Source: Christensenellaceae bacterium (lineage in GTDB: Bacteria; Bacillota; Clostridia; Christensenellales; Borkfalkiaceae). Taken from it: 59,700 bases of DNA. Below the pieces are notes generated by a model. The model made no database searches and was not told the origin of the DNA. It was given only the letters and a program-made list of their open reading frames with translations. This document shows positions 8,937-18,118 of the stretch, one piece after another; the stretch's first letter is position 1; every line of letters begins with the position of its first letter. A program made the translations under genes and the position numbers. The DNA lies in NCBI GenBank assembly GCA_022768945.1, contig JALEKY010000015.1:1-59700 (forward strand), written 5' to 3'.

Positions 8937-10028
8937 TCAACTTACCGAAGAAAACGTATTACCCGGATTTTTAACGATGTATTTTTTAATTTCGAGCATA
9001 GTCAGCACGGGCGTAAGTTCGAAAATTTTCATACCCGTTTTTTCTATCAGCTCGTCCATATGGATTTCTCTTTCCCCGATAATCGAAAAAACCATTGCCT
9101 CTTTATCCGTCAAAGCTTGTTTTTGCGTCTTTTTTGCCGGAGTAATTCCCAAATGGAAGAAAATATCGTTTACGTCGTCGCAAAGAAGCGCGTACTCTTT
9201 TATCATGGCGTTACACCCTTCTCCCGACGGAACCCCGATATTGTAAGGGAAAGCGAAAACAGTTTTACCGTATTCGTTCGCAAAATCCGCCGTGTAACTC
9301 GTTCCGCTTTTCTTGCCCGCGCTCGTAACAAGCACTCCGTCTCCTATAGCCGCGATTATTCTGTTCCTTTCGGGAAAGAAATACGGTTTACAAATAACGT
9401 CCGGATTATACTCGGAAACGACAAGACCTTTCTTGCATATTTCTTCGAACATTCTGAAGTGATATTCGGGATATACGTGTTTAAAACCGCACGGAAGCAC
9501 CGAAATAATACTCGAATTTCCTATCGAACCTTTAATGACTTCCGCGTCGACGCCCTCCGCAAGACCTGTAACGAGAACGACTCCTTCTTTTGAAAGTCTT
9601 TCCGAAAACTCCCTCGTTCTCGCGAGAACTTCGGGTAAAGTTTTACGGCTGCCAACTATTGAAAAACAATATTTCTCTTTTAAAAGCCCGATATTCCCCT
9701 TGCAGTACAAAATCATCGGCGGAGAGGAAATCTCAAGAAGCTTATCGGGAAATCCGTCCGAAATACAAGTCAGAACCTCCGTTCCGTCCTTTTCGAGTTC
9801 GCTTAAAATCTGCCTGTCGCCGCCGGACAAAAGAAGCGCGTTCAACGCTTTAATCGTAGAATCGTTAATCTTTTTGTTTTTGCCGAACAATTCTTCGCTT
9901 ACGCCGCCGAACAAATCGGCGGGACGAGATACGCTTTGAAGCACTCTCAATTTCTGCTCTTTTGTAAGCCCCACGAAAGAATCCAAAACAATAACGGCTC
10001 TTTCGTCATCGGAATATTTTCTCATCAT
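8937..10028 (-). CDS. dprA: DprA/Smf, DNA processing protein
   Basis: A 363-residue single-stranded-DNA-binding RecA loader used in natural transformation and present in most bacteria. The Rossmann-like core is visible from about residue 130: FSIVGSRKT, LVTGLAEGVDA, FFPERNRIIAAIGDGVLVTSA, with GTSYTADFA. The C-terminal part (about 300-363) resembles the winged-helix DprA domain. The start is one of two adjacent ATGs with only a weak purine-rich upstream sequence, so it is uncertain by one codon. It sits between comM and topA, as smf precedes topA in Bacillus. No other competence genes occur in the window apart from comM. Confidence 0.93.
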   Translation of the reverse strand: MMRKYSDDERAVIVLDSFVGLTKEQKLRVLQSVSRPADLFGGVSEELFGKNKKINDSTIKALNALLLSGGDRQILSELEKDGTEVLTCISDGFPDKLLEISSPPMILYCKGNIGLLKEKYCFSIVGSRKTLPEVLARTREFSERLSKEGVVLVTGLAEGVDAEVIKGSIGNSSIISVLPCGFKHVYPEYHFRMFEEICKKGLVVSEYNPDVICKPYFFPERNRIIAAIGDGVLVTSAGKKSGTSYTADFANEYGKTVFAFPYNIGVPSGEGCNAMIKEYALLCDDVNDIFFHLGITPAKKTQKQALTDKEAMVFSIIGEREIHMDELIEKTGMKIFELTPVLTMLEIKKYIVKNPGNTFSSVS

Positions 10029-10075
10029 CTTTGGTTTTATTATATTGATTCAACGACGCGTACGCCCGTCGGTTA

Positions 10076-11608
10076 TTACAATATGCCTTTATCGAGCAAA
10101 CGATAACCTACGGCTTCGAGAATATGCGAAGGCTGAATCTCCTCGTAAAGTTCCATATCCGCAATCGTCCTCGCCACCTTGATAATTCTGCTGCGAGCCC
10201 TTGCAGACAAACTCATACTTTCGAACGCGCTGTGAAGTATTTGTTCGCACTCCTCGGAAAGCTTGCAATACTTCTTAATTTGTTTTTCCCCCATATCGCT
10301 GTTGGTATTCACGTTCGGCTCGTTTTTAAAGCGTTCTCTCTGTACGGCTCTGGTTCTGTTTACTCTCGCCTTTACCGCAGCCGAGCTTTCCTCTTTTCTA
10401 TCCGAAACCAAATCGGAATACTCTACGGAATCCACTTCCACCTGTAAATCTATTCGGTCGAGAAGCGGTCCCGAGATTTTACTTTTATATTTTAATATCT
10501 GCGCCTGCGTGCATTTGCATACCTGCTTTTTGGAGCCGAAATTGCCGCAAGGACAAGGGTTCATACTTCCGCAAAGCATAAAATTCGCCGGAAAAGAAAC
10601 GTTTGCCCTCGCCCTCGAAACGGTTATAACGCCGTCTTCGAGAGGTTGCCTTAACGCCTCGAGAGTGCTTCTCGGATACTCCGGCATTTCGTCGAGAAAC
10701 AAAACGCCGTTATGAGCGAGAGAAATAAGCCCGGGTTTGACCGACGAACTACCTCCCACGAGAGCTACGTTCGTAGCCGTATGATGAGGCGTCATAAACG
10801 GGCGCATACGAATAATCCCGTCGTTCGCGTTTAATCTGCCCGCAACCGAATGAATTTTCGTCGTTTCGAGAGCCTCCTCGAAGTCCATATCCGGCATAAT
10901 AGACGGTATACACTTCGCAAGCATCGTTTTACCGCTGCCGGGAGGACCTACGAAAATAATATTATGACCGCCGCTCACAGCGATTTCGAGAGCTCGTTTC
11001 GCCGTCGCCTGCCCCTTTACGAGAGCAAGGTCGACGGGATAAAGACATTCCTGTTTATCGACGTCGTAAGACCTCTTCTCTACGGGATCCATAAGGCGTA
11101 TTTTCTTTAAATGGTCTACGACCTGATTTAAATTTTTCGCCGCGTAAACAGTGATATTTTCGATATAAGACGCTTCTTTAGCGTTATCGAACGGAATAAT
11201 AAAGTTTTTATACCCTTCTTTCGAAGCCGAAATCAACAGAGGAAGTATGCCGGGCACGGAACGAAGCGAACCGTCCAGCGACAACTCCCCGAGCAAAACA
11301 TAATCGGTTATATCCTCTGGAAAGCCTACGCTTGAAGTTTTGATAATTCCCACCGCAATCGGAAGATCGAGATACGCGCCTTCCTTCTTTATTTCGGCGG
11401 GAGCAAGGTTGACCGTTATTTTGGTTGCCGGGAAATTTCTTCCGCTGTTTTTCACAGCCGAACGAACGCGCTCTCTCGACTCTTTTACCGCGAGGTCGGG
11501 AAGACCTACGACGTCGAACCCGGGAAGTCCGTTATGGACGTCCACCTCGACGTCCACGCGAAACCCGTCGAGTCCGTTAAGAGCGTAACCGACTACCTTT
11601 GCAAGCAT
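10076..11608 (-). CDS. comM: ComM/YifB family AAA+ ATPase (Mg-chelatase-like)
   Basis: A 510-residue protein with an N-terminal Lon-protease-like domain (residues 1-170, beginning MLAKVVGYALNGLDG) followed by an AAA+ module: Walker A FVGPPGSGKTMLAK, Walker B GVLFLDEMPEY, and a four-cysteine element MNPCPCGNFGSKKQVCKC. The C-terminal Mg-chelatase-like domain ends in VGYRLLDKGIL. ComM is a hexameric helicase that promotes branch migration during integration of transformed DNA in Gram-negatives; the role in Firmicutes is inferred. Its start lies one base after the stop of the upstream membrane-protein gene, whose 3' end supplies the GGTGGAG ribosome binding site, so the two are coupled. Confidence 0.94.
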   Translation of the reverse strand: MLAKVVGYALNGLDGFRVDVEVDVHNGLPGFDVVGLPDLAVKESRERVRSAVKNSGRNFPATKITVNLAPAEIKKEGAYLDLPIAVGIIKTSSVGFPEDITDYVLLGELSLDGSLRSVPGILPLLISASKEGYKNFIIPFDNAKEASYIENITVYAAKNLNQVVDHLKKIRLMDPVEKRSYDVDKQECLYPVDLALVKGQATAKRALEIAVSGGHNIIFVGPPGSGKTMLAKCIPSIMPDMDFEEALETTKIHSVAGRLNANDGIIRMRPFMTPHHTATNVALVGGSSSVKPGLISLAHNGVLFLDEMPEYPRSTLEALRQPLEDGVITVSRARANVSFPANFMLCGSMNPCPCGNFGSKKQVCKCTQAQILKYKSKISGPLLDRIDLQVEVDSVEYSDLVSDRKEESSAAVKARVNRTRAVQRERFKNEPNVNTNSDMGEKQIKKYCKLSEECEQILHSAFESMSLSARARSRIIKVARTIADMELYEEIQPSHILEAVGYRLLDKGIL

Positions 11609-11609
11609 C

Positions 11610-13601
11610 TCAGTATCTCCACCAGCCGAATAAAATCGCTTGAGCCGTCTTGCCTACGTCTATACCCGCAAACATAACGTACCCGAGAAGGAAGAACAAC
11701 GCCGCTAAAGCAAGAGCGACCGTCGCCACTACCCAACCGGTTGAAATTTCGTTCCCTTTAGCGCATTTAACGGTTTTTCCGCTGTAGTTAAGCGTCGAAA
11801 AGAAAAGCGGAATATATGCCATTCCGAACACCGAAGACATAAGCGAGCAGGAAATATCCGCGTCTTTCACGAACGCAAACATAGCCCAGGTGAAAATATA
11901 TCCGACCGTAAGAGGAACGTATACCTTCAAGGTAGAAGACATTCCGCTCAGAGATTTTTCGGTATTGTATTTCTTGATAAGCGTTACCGTAACCAAAACG
12001 AACGCGACGAGCGACAAAATCGAAACGGCTGCGTTTGTTCCGAGATAAACGGCCGAACCGTTGATTTCGCCTATCGACTTATTGCCCATACCTATTATCC
12101 AGCCGAGGAACGAGACATTTACTCCGCCGAACAAATTGTCGCTTATCGATTTTAAAACCGCGGTAATAAGGTTTTCGGTTTTATAGTAAGAAGTGTACGC
12201 ACTGCCGGCAAACGCATAGAACATAAGCGTGAACCAGGCGGTTATCACTATCGTGCCGAGAACGCCGGCGATTAGTCCGCCGATAAACGTTTCGTTGTAA
12301 ATGCTGCGGTTCTTCCTCTTTTCGTCTTCGAATTCGAGGTGTTTCTGATTTTCTTTATAAATCTTATTCGCTTTTACAAGACCGTAAACGAATACGAGAA
12401 CGTTTACGGGGAGAACGAACAACGCGGTGTTATCCGCAGCAAACGCTAAACCGAACGCAAGAGCCGCTAAAATCAACGGCAGAACGGTAGATTTTTTAGA
12501 AACCACGAACTTACGGTCTTTTACGTCGAAGCCGCACTTCGAAACGAGTACGGGGAAATCGAGAATAAAATAGAACGAAAGAAGCGCGAAGAACAATCCG
12601 ATCGTCTTAACGGAACCCAATCCGCCGAGCGACATCGGAAGTCCCGCAAGCACGAATACGAGCGCAAAAATCCAGCCTGCGTCCGAATCTTTAAACAGCT
12701 TAAGACCGAGCGCGTAAACTATCGCTATCGAAAGAGCAAAGAAAAGATACGGAACGATTCGAACGCCGAGAGTATTGAACCCGAACGCCGACATACCGAT
12801 CGATATAAGCTCTATACCGAGCGCGCCCGCGTTATTCGCAACGTAAAGACCGTCGCCGTTACCGAACGAAAGCACGCTGTTGACGGTAGAAACCTCAGCT
12901 TCGGTAAAATGATACTTTCTCGTAAGCGGATTCGTTTCGTTGAAGCGGTTTTGTTCGTCTGTCAGCTTGTATGCTGTGTTCTTTTCGTCGAAGTCCGCAG
13001 CTTCCGTGTATTCTGCTTCGATGCTCGAATTATCTCTTAAAACGAAGCCCTCCCCTATTATCTCGGGTTTGAGAACTTTTCCGTTCGCGTCCGTAAATAC
13101 CACTTCGTTTATCTCAAGGCGGTCTTTCGTTTCAATCGCGTAATAGCCGTAGAACGAAGCGTTTGCGGGGATTTCCACGCAATACCAGCTGAACTGATAC
13201 TCGCCTTCGCTAAGATTGATACCTTTTTTGATTTCCGCTTCCTTTTTCGAACTCGTTGTCGTAGTGAAACCATTGGAAATCTTGTATCTTACGGTAACTA
13301 CCGCCTTGTCGCTCTGAGTGTTGAGAGAATATATTCTGCCGACGTTGAGCCAGACCTTAACGTTGTATTTGCCGTTCTCGTCCTTTTCGACTATCTCCTT
13401 GCCGTCCGAATCCTTATTGTCGATATGGAACTCCACGTAGTTGGAAAAGTAAGAATTTCCGGCTTGTCTTATTTCGCTCGACCAAGCCGAAACGGGATTG
13501 TTCTTCACCGAGCCGAGCGTAAATATTCCGTTCAAAATCACAAAAAGGAATATTACCGCCATTACGATGAATGCTCTCAGGTTTTTCTTCGTTTTAAACA
13601 T
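11610..13601 (-). CDS. Large membrane protein related to GT-C glycosyltransferases
   Basis: A 663-residue protein with an N-terminal membrane segment (about residues 10-30), a long extracytoplasmic beta-rich region (about 35-240) and then roughly ten membrane segments to the C-terminus. The stretch after the soluble region (GALGIELISIGMSAFGFNTLGVRIVPYLF) aligns by eye with the HPPLGK...LFG.NPFGWRLPS segment of PMT/ArnT-type lipid-carrier glycosyltransferases, but the HPP is replaced by NAG. The soluble domain inserted ahead of this segment is also unusual. It has its own consensus promoter and a GAGGTG ribosome binding site. A catalytically divergent mannosyltransferase-like protein is the best guess; function is not established. 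Confidence 0.6.
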   Translation of the reverse strand: MFKTKKNLRAFIVMAVIFLFVILNGIFTLGSVKNNPVSAWSSEIRQAGNSYFSNYVEFHIDNKDSDGKEIVEKDENGKYNVKVWLNVGRIYSLNTQSDKAVVTVRYKISNGFTTTTSSKKEAEIKKGINLSEGEYQFSWYCVEIPANASFYGYYAIETKDRLEINEVVFTDANGKVLKPEIIGEGFVLRDNSSIEAEYTEAADFDEKNTAYKLTDEQNRFNETNPLTRKYHFTEAEVSTVNSVLSFGNGDGLYVANNAGALGIELISIGMSAFGFNTLGVRIVPYLFFALSIAIVYALGLKLFKDSDAGWIFALVFVLAGLPMSLGGLGSVKTIGLFFALLSFYFILDFPVLVSKCGFDVKDRKFVVSKKSTVLPLILAALAFGLAFAADNTALFVLPVNVLVFVYGLVKANKIYKENQKHLEFEDEKRKNRSIYNETFIGGLIAGVLGTIVITAWFTLMFYAFAGSAYTSYYKTENLITAVLKSISDNLFGGVNVSFLGWIIGMGNKSIGEINGSAVYLGTNAAVSILSLVAFVLVTVTLIKKYNTEKSLSGMSSTLKVYVPLTVGYIFTWAMFAFVKDADISCSLMSSVFGMAYIPLFFSTLNYSGKTVKCAKGNEISTGWVVATVALALAALFFLLGYVMFAGIDVGKTAQAILFGWWRY

Positions 13602-13747
13602 ACGGATACACCTCGTAAAGGTTAATACTAAGCGTATAGCGCCGCCGAATTTCTTTATATACCCCGACGCTAATTGCCTTCATAGAGTTTATTTTAAACC
13701 ATAGCAACGAAAAAGTAAACAATTTTCAAGCGATTTTTACACATTTC

Positions 13748-13776
13748 ATTATATATATTTATAATGACATAGTCAA
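13748..13776 (-). promoter_or_regulatory. Sigma-A promoter of the GT-C-like gene
   Basis: TTGACT (minus strand, 13771-13776), a 17-base spacer and TATAAT (13748-13753). It lies about 150 bases upstream of the start codon at 13601, just after the rplS terminator, so the 11.6-13.6 kb gene and probably comM-dprA-topA and the genes beyond start here. Confidence 0.8.
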
Positions 13777-13789
13777 TTCTGCCGAAAAA

Positions 13790-13826
13790 CGCAAGAAAAA
13801 ACGCCCCGGACGATATCCGAAGCGTT
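13790..13826 (-). terminator. Rho-independent terminator after rplS
   Basis: An 11-bp stem AACGCTTCGGA/TCCGGGGCGTT (with G-T pairs) and loop TATCG, followed by TTTTTTCTT on the minus strand. It begins 18 bases after the rplS stop codon. Confidence 0.92.
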
Positions 13827-13843
13827 CTGATTTCTTTTTATGA

Positions 13844-14188
13844 TTAAAGAACTTCCTTAACCTTAGCAGCCTTACCGGTAAGCCCTCTGAGATAGTAAAG
13901 TTTAGCTCTTCTCGTTTTACCTTTTCTTACAACCTCGATTTTAGCGAGCTTAGGCGAATGGAGCGGGAAAGTTCTTTCTACGCCTACGCCGAAGGAAAGA
14001 CGTCTTACGGTAAAGGTTTCGCTTATGCCGCCGTGACGCTTAGCGATAACGACGCCTTCGAAAGCCTGAAGTCTTTCTCTCGTACCTTCGATAACCTTAA
14101 CGAAAACTTTAACGGTGTCGCCTACGTTGAACGAAGGAACTTCCGTTTTGAGATTTTCGCGATTGATTGCTTCTATAATGTTTTTCAT
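13844..14188 (-). CDS. rplS: 50S ribosomal protein L19
   Basis: A 114-residue large-subunit protein at the interface with the 30S subunit. The family patterns [26 protein letters not shown] and [33 protein letters not shown] are present and length is normal. TGGAGG precedes the ATG. In Bacillus rplS follows trmD; here it stands alone after an rRNA methyltransferase gene, with its own extended -10 promoter, a structured leader and a strong terminator, so it is an independent monocistronic unit. Confidence 0.97.
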   Translation of the reverse strand: MKNIIEAINRENLKTEVPSFNVGDTVKVFVKVIEGTRERLQAFEGVVIAKRHGGISETFTVRRLSFGVGVERTFPLHSPKLAKIEVVRKGKTRRAKLYYLRGLTGKAAKVKEVL

Positions 14189-14353
14189 CGTAACTTACCT
14201 CCAGAAATTATTTTAACGCCCGACTTACAAATTAAAAAACTAATCGGTAAAAGCCCGTCGGCATTATATATAAGCGTTCGTAACCGTGATTTCGCGGCAG
14301 AGGATCGCCCGAAGTTACCTTGCTATTTTAGCATAAACACAACCGATAAGCAA
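14189..14353 (-). promoter_or_regulatory. rplS promoter and structured 5' leader
   Basis: TTGCTT (14348-14353) and extended -10 TGCTAAAAT (TAAAAT at 14325-14330) are spaced by 17 bases. The roughly 130-base leader can form GUAAC/GUUAC, AACGC/GCGUU and GCCGAC/GUCGGGC helices before the ribosome binding site. Leaders upstream of rplS are known in Firmicutes (L19 leader, autoregulation by the protein); whether this one matches that family needs a covariance-model search. Confidence 0.6.
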
Positions 14354-14471
14354 GCGTTTTCGCTCGTTTTTTCAAATTATTTTTTATTTTTCAAAGCTAT
14401 TCGACGAGTTTATTATCCTTTTCTTTCAAAAAATCCGCTCATTTGTCTGATTTGGAACCGAAATTCTCATT

Positions 14472-15608
14472 TTAGGCGCTTCTCGGCGGTTTTTCTCCGA
14501 GAAAAGAATAATATCCGCATTCGAGCTTTCCGTTATAGAGTTTTCTGATCTTATCCGCCTTTCTGCCGAAAAGACGAGGAAAATCCTCCACGGAAGTAAG
14601 CGTATAACACGACCAGGTTGGAATCTTCGAGTAAACTTTGCCGTAATCTCTGTAAAGTTTTATTATTTCCTTTCTGTCCGAAAGCCTCTCTCCGTACGGC
14701 GGATTGTCTATCAGAACGCCGTATCCCGAGGACGGCGAAAAGTCGCGCATATCCGCTTTTTCAAATCTTATAAGATGTCCTACCCCTGCCTTAAAAGCGT
14801 GAGTTTTTGCGAGCGAAAGCTGCTTTTCGTCTATATCGCACCCGTAAATATCTACATTCGGATTTTGAATTATTTCAGATTTCGCCTTATCTTTTAAATT
14901 GCCGAAAAATCCCGTATCGAAGTTTTTCCATTTTAAAAAGTCAAACGAACGGTTTAATCCCGCGGGGATATTCGAAGCGATAAGGGCGGCTTCTATCGGA
15001 AGAGTTCCCGAGCCGCAAAATATATCCGCGAACGGCTTCGACGGTTTCCACACGGACAAATCGATAAGAGCGGCGGCAACCGTTTCTTTGAGCGGCGCGT
15101 CCCCCACTATTTCGCGATATCCTCTTCTGTGAAGCCCTTCGCCGGTCGTATCGAGAGAAATCGTAACGAAATCTTTTAAAACCGAAACTTCAACCTTATA
15201 TCTTTCTCCTGTTTCGGGAAGAGTCGGATATTTTTTCGACAGCTTCTCGCAAATAGCTTTTTTTACAACGCTCTGACACGCCGAATAAGCCATAAGCTTA
15301 CTCGAAACACATTTGCCCGAAACGATTATTTTTCCGTCTTTCGGGATATAATCCGCCCATTCCGCTTCAAAAGCGCCGTCAAACAGCTCGTCGAAATTTT
15401 CGGCTTTGAACGAAGTAATTACGATATAAACTCTGTTCGCCGTGCGAAGATAAAGATTGCACTCTGCTATTTTTTTAAAATCGGCTTTAAAATTCAGCCT
15501 TCCGTTATAGGCAGGTGCGTTTTCCACGCCGAGCCTCGAAAGCTCCCTTTTCGTGACGGCTTCAATTCCCGCAGCGCTCGACACGGATACGTCAAAAAGC
15601 GTTTTCAA
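14472..15608 (-). CDS. THUMP-domain 23S rRNA methyltransferase (RlmL/YpsC-like)
   Basis: A 378-residue SAM-dependent RNA methyltransferase of the UPF0020 family. The N-terminal part (about 1-160) is a ferredoxin-like plus THUMP RNA-binding region. The catalytic domain has FADIFCGSGTLPIEAALIA for SAM binding and VLIDNPPYGERL, where NPPY is the N2/N6-methyltransferase catalytic motif. The size fits YpsC of Bacillus and the N-terminal half of E. coli RlmL, which makes m2G2445. Its start lies inside the end of yraN (17-base overlap), so translation is probably coupled. It is the last gene of the rimM-trmD-rbgA-rnhB-yraN series. Confidence 0.88.
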   Translation of the reverse strand: MKTLFDVSVSSAAGIEAVTKRELSRLGVENAPAYNGRLNFKADFKKIAECNLYLRTANRVYIVITSFKAENFDELFDGAFEAEWADYIPKDGKIIVSGKCVSSKLMAYSACQSVVKKAICEKLSKKYPTLPETGERYKVEVSVLKDFVTISLDTTGEGLHRRGYREIVGDAPLKETVAAALIDLSVWKPSKPFADIFCGSGTLPIEAALIASNIPAGLNRSFDFLKWKNFDTGFFGNLKDKAKSEIIQNPNVDIYGCDIDEKQLSLAKTHAFKAGVGHLIRFEKADMRDFSPSSGYGVLIDNPPYGERLSDRKEIIKLYRDYGKVYSKIPTWSCYTLTSVEDFPRLFGRKADKIRKLYNGKLECGYYSFLGEKPPRSA

Positions 15609-15951
15609 TGTAGTTAATCTCCTTACCCATAACTTCCGCCACGTCGAAACGAACGGCGACGTCGGACAAATTTTCGCTAAGCAAATAATACTCGGCTATT
15701 CTACGGTATTTTTGTTGCTTATAGTATCCCACAGCTTCCGCAGGTCTTCCGAAATCGTCGTTAAAACGCGTTTTAACCTCTGTAAAAATCAAAACTCCGT
15801 CCTTTTTTGAGATTATGTCGGCTTCGCCCTGAGAGCAGGAATAATTGCGTTTTATAATTTCGTAACCGTTTTTTTTGAGATAGCGGACTACTTTGTCTTC
15901 TCCGTTTCGTCCCAAAAGTTTTTTATAAAAGTTCTGCGGTGCAGCGGGCAT
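15592..15951 (-). CDS. yraN: YraN/UPF0102 family endonuclease-like protein
   Basis: A 119-residue protein of the UPF0102 family, a restriction-endonuclease fold. The signature LLGRNGEDKVVRYLKKNGYEI, the acidic GEADIIS and the FTEVKTR catalytic-type motif (D...ExK) are all intact. Its 5' end overlaps the end of rnhB by 64 bases in another frame; no later start is available without losing the conserved LGRNGE segment. yraN next to rnhB is a common arrangement. A DNA or RNA processing role is assumed for the family but no specific substrate is established. Confidence 0.88.
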   Translation of the reverse strand: MPAAPQNFYKKLLGRNGEDKVVRYLKKNGYEIIKRNYSCSQGEADIISKKDGVLIFTEVKTRFNDDFGRPAEAVGYYKQQKYRRIAEYYLLSENLSDVAVRFDVAEVMGKEINYIENAF

Positions 15952-16517
15952 GGTCCGTACTCCTTTATCGCATCGATGTGTTGTTTCGTTCCGTATCCTT
16001 TGTTTTTCAAAAAGCCGTACTGCGGATAAGTTTTATCGTATTCGCGCATAAGCCTGTCCCGATAAACTTTCGCCACGATCGAAGCCGCGCCTATCGTATA
16101 ACTCTTCGCGTCACCCTTTATTATCGGGTACACGGGCACGCTCGTTTTAATATCTACCGCGTCAATAAGCACTATATCGGGCTTTACATCAAGCCCTTCC
16201 ACGCACGAAATCATACATTTTTTCGTCGCTTCGAGAATATTTATGCGGTCTATCTCGTCCGCTTCCGCAAGAGAAATTTTAACCGAAATCGCCTTTTCGA
16301 GTATTTTATCGTATAAAATTTCTCTGTTCTTCTCCGAAACCTTTTTACTGTCGTCTATGCCGTCGATTAAATCGTCAAGCGGCATTATCACCGCACAGCA
16401 AACGACCGGACCGCAAAGAGGACCTCTGCCCACTTCGTCTACGCCCGCGATATATTTATATCCGTTTTTTTGACATTCTCTTTCGTAAACGAGTTTGTCT
16501 TCAGTTGTTTTTTTCAT
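15888..16517 (-). CDS. rnhB: Ribonuclease HII
   Basis: A 209-residue enzyme that cleaves the RNA strand of RNA-DNA hybrids and removes misincorporated ribonucleotides. The signature AGVDEVGRGPLCGPVV carries the first catalytic Asp and Glu; IDAVDI and GDAKSYTIGAASIVAKVYRDR supply the remaining acidic and basic residues. I use the ATG at 16515-16517, which has GGA at normal distance; a TTG six codons upstream is the alternative. The start overlaps the end of rbgA by 17 bases. The order rbgA-rnhB matches Bacillus. Confidence 0.95.
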   Translation of the reverse strand: MKKTTEDKLVYERECQKNGYKYIAGVDEVGRGPLCGPVVCCAVIMPLDDLIDGIDDSKKVSEKNREILYDKILEKAISVKISLAEADEIDRINILEATKKCMISCVEGLDVKPDIVLIDAVDIKTSVPVYPIIKGDAKSYTIGAASIVAKVYRDRLMREYDKTYPQYGFLKNKGYGTKQHIDAIKEYGPCPLHRRTFIKNFWDETEKTK

Positions 16518-17361
16518 TGTATTTTTCCGTTTCAAGACAGATTTTTCCTATTCTGCCTTTTCTGAAATCATCTAAAATCGCTATGGCTCCGCGTTCGTAA
16601 TCAAACTCGTTTCCTCGCATAATAAATCCACGTTTTTTACAGATTATTTCAAATATTTCAAGCGGTTGAAATTCACCGATATTTTCAATCCCGTACTTTT
16701 CGCAAAGACAATTCGGGTACTTTAACGAAAGCTCGGAAATAAGCTCAAGGCAAAGCCCATCTTTATCCAAAATCGCGTCGTTTATACTTCCGATGTACGC
16801 AAGATGTTTTGCGTAATATTGATTTTCGAATTTAGGCGGCATAGTTCCCGGAGTATCGAGCAATTCTATATCTTTAAGTCTGATCCATTGTTTTCCGCGC
16901 GTAACGCCGGCTTTATCGCCCGTAACAGCCCTCTTTTCGCCGCAAAAAGAGTTGATAATCGTCGATTTCCCCGTATTCGGCACCCCCGCGACCATAACGC
17001 GAAGAGGTCTTACAATTCCCTTTTTCTTATAACTTTCAATTCTTTCTTTCAAACTTTCGGTAACGGCGTTATACAGATTCGCAACGTCCCGTTTTTGAGT
17101 GCCGTTAAGAGAAACGACTCTTTTCCCTTCGCTTTGAAGATTTTTTACAAGCAAAGAAGCGCATTCCTTTGATATAAGATCGGACTTATTGAGCGCGTAA
17201 ACAACGGGTTTCGAGCCGAAAACTTTCAAAAGCTTCTCGTTGAAGCAGGAAAAAGCCGCGCGCGCGTCGAGAACAAAAATGATTCCGTCGCAAAGCGCGA
17301 TGTTCTCCTCCATCATTCTCATAGATTTTGTCATATGCCCGGGAAACCACTGAATTTCCAT
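16501..17361 (-). CDS. rbgA: RbgA (YlqF), ribosome biogenesis GTPase
   Basis: A 286-residue circularly permuted GTPase needed for late 50S subunit assembly in Firmicutes. The motif order is permuted as expected: G4 LNKSD (around residue 58), then G1 GVPNTGKST, then G3 DTPGTMPPKF. The N-terminal MEIQWFPGHMTKSMRMMEE is the family hallmark with the histidine implicated in catalysis. The C-terminal RNA-binding domain follows. The gene lies 13 bases after trmD. Confidence 0.96.
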   Translation of the reverse strand: MEIQWFPGHMTKSMRMMEENIALCDGIIFVLDARAAFSCFNEKLLKVFGSKPVVYALNKSDLISKECASLLVKNLQSEGKRVVSLNGTQKRDVANLYNAVTESLKERIESYKKKGIVRPLRVMVAGVPNTGKSTIINSFCGEKRAVTGDKAGVTRGKQWIRLKDIELLDTPGTMPPKFENQYYAKHLAYIGSINDAILDKDGLCLELISELSLKYPNCLCEKYGIENIGEFQPLEIFEIICKKRGFIMRGNEFDYERGAIAILDDFRKGRIGKICLETEKYNEKNN

Positions 17362-17374
17362 AATTTATCCTGCC

Positions 17375-18118
17375 TTATTCTTTTTTTGCTCTTCTTCTCT
17401 TGCGAGCCTCTTTTTTCCTTTTCTTCTCTTCGTATTCGGCTACAATCGGGTTGTTTTCTATTAAATCGGGGCGTTTTTCCCTCGTGATTTCAATCGATTT
17501 TTCAAGCCTCCATTTATCGACTTCGGCGTGATTTCCGGAAACGAGAACGTCCGGCACCTTAAGCCCCATAAATTCCTGAGGACGAGTATACTGCGGATAT
17601 TCGAGCAGATTGTCCGAAAAAGACTCCTGACAGAGAGAATCAGAGCTTATAACTCCGTCGATATACCTCGAAACGCAGTCTATAACCGCCATTGCGGGTA
17701 TTTCGCCGCCCGTAAGCACAAAATCTCCGATCGAAAGTTCTTCGTCGATAAACAAGTCGAGAATTCGCTGGTCGATCCCCTCGTAGTGGCCGCACAAAAA
17801 AAGCAATCTGTCATACGAAACGTATTCGGGCACAAATTTCTGATTGAAAATTCTTCCCTTGGGCGACATATAAATGCGCCTCGCCTTATGCTCGGGATCT
17901 ACCGCCGTAATACAATCGGCAATCGGTTGAGGCGTAAGAACCATTCCCGCGCCGCCTCCGAACGGATAATCGTCTGTTTTTTTGTGCTTATTAAGCGAAT
18001 AATCTCTTATGTCGTGAACGAATATTTCGAGTTTACCGCTCTCAACCGCCCGCCCGAGTATGCTTTCGTTTAGAGGCGAAAACATTTCGGGAAAAAGCGT
18101 AAGGACGTCAATCCTCAT
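17375..18118 (-). CDS. trmD: tRNA (guanine-37-N1) methyltransferase TrmD
   Basis: A 247-residue SPOUT-class, knotted methyltransferase making m1G37 and so preventing +1 frameshifting. Recognised by MRIDVLTLFPEMF at the start, YPFGGGAGMVL, LCGHYEGIDQR and IGDFVLTGGEIPAM; the catalytic-site residues of the trefoil knot are in place. The ATG at 18116-18118 has GAGGAGG upstream and overlaps the rimM stop by 11 bases. The C-terminus is very rich in Lys and Arg (residues about 232-247), longer and more basic than usual. Confidence 0.96.
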   Translation of the reverse strand: MRIDVLTLFPEMFSPLNESILGRAVESGKLEIFVHDIRDYSLNKHKKTDDYPFGGGAGMVLTPQPIADCITAVDPEHKARRIYMSPKGRIFNQKFVPEYVSYDRLLFLCGHYEGIDQRILDLFIDEELSIGDFVLTGGEIPAMAVIDCVSRYIDGVISSDSLCQESFSDNLLEYPQYTRPQEFMGLKVPDVLVSGNHAEVDKWRLEKSIEITREKRPDLIENNPIVAEYEEKKRKKEARKRRRAKKE

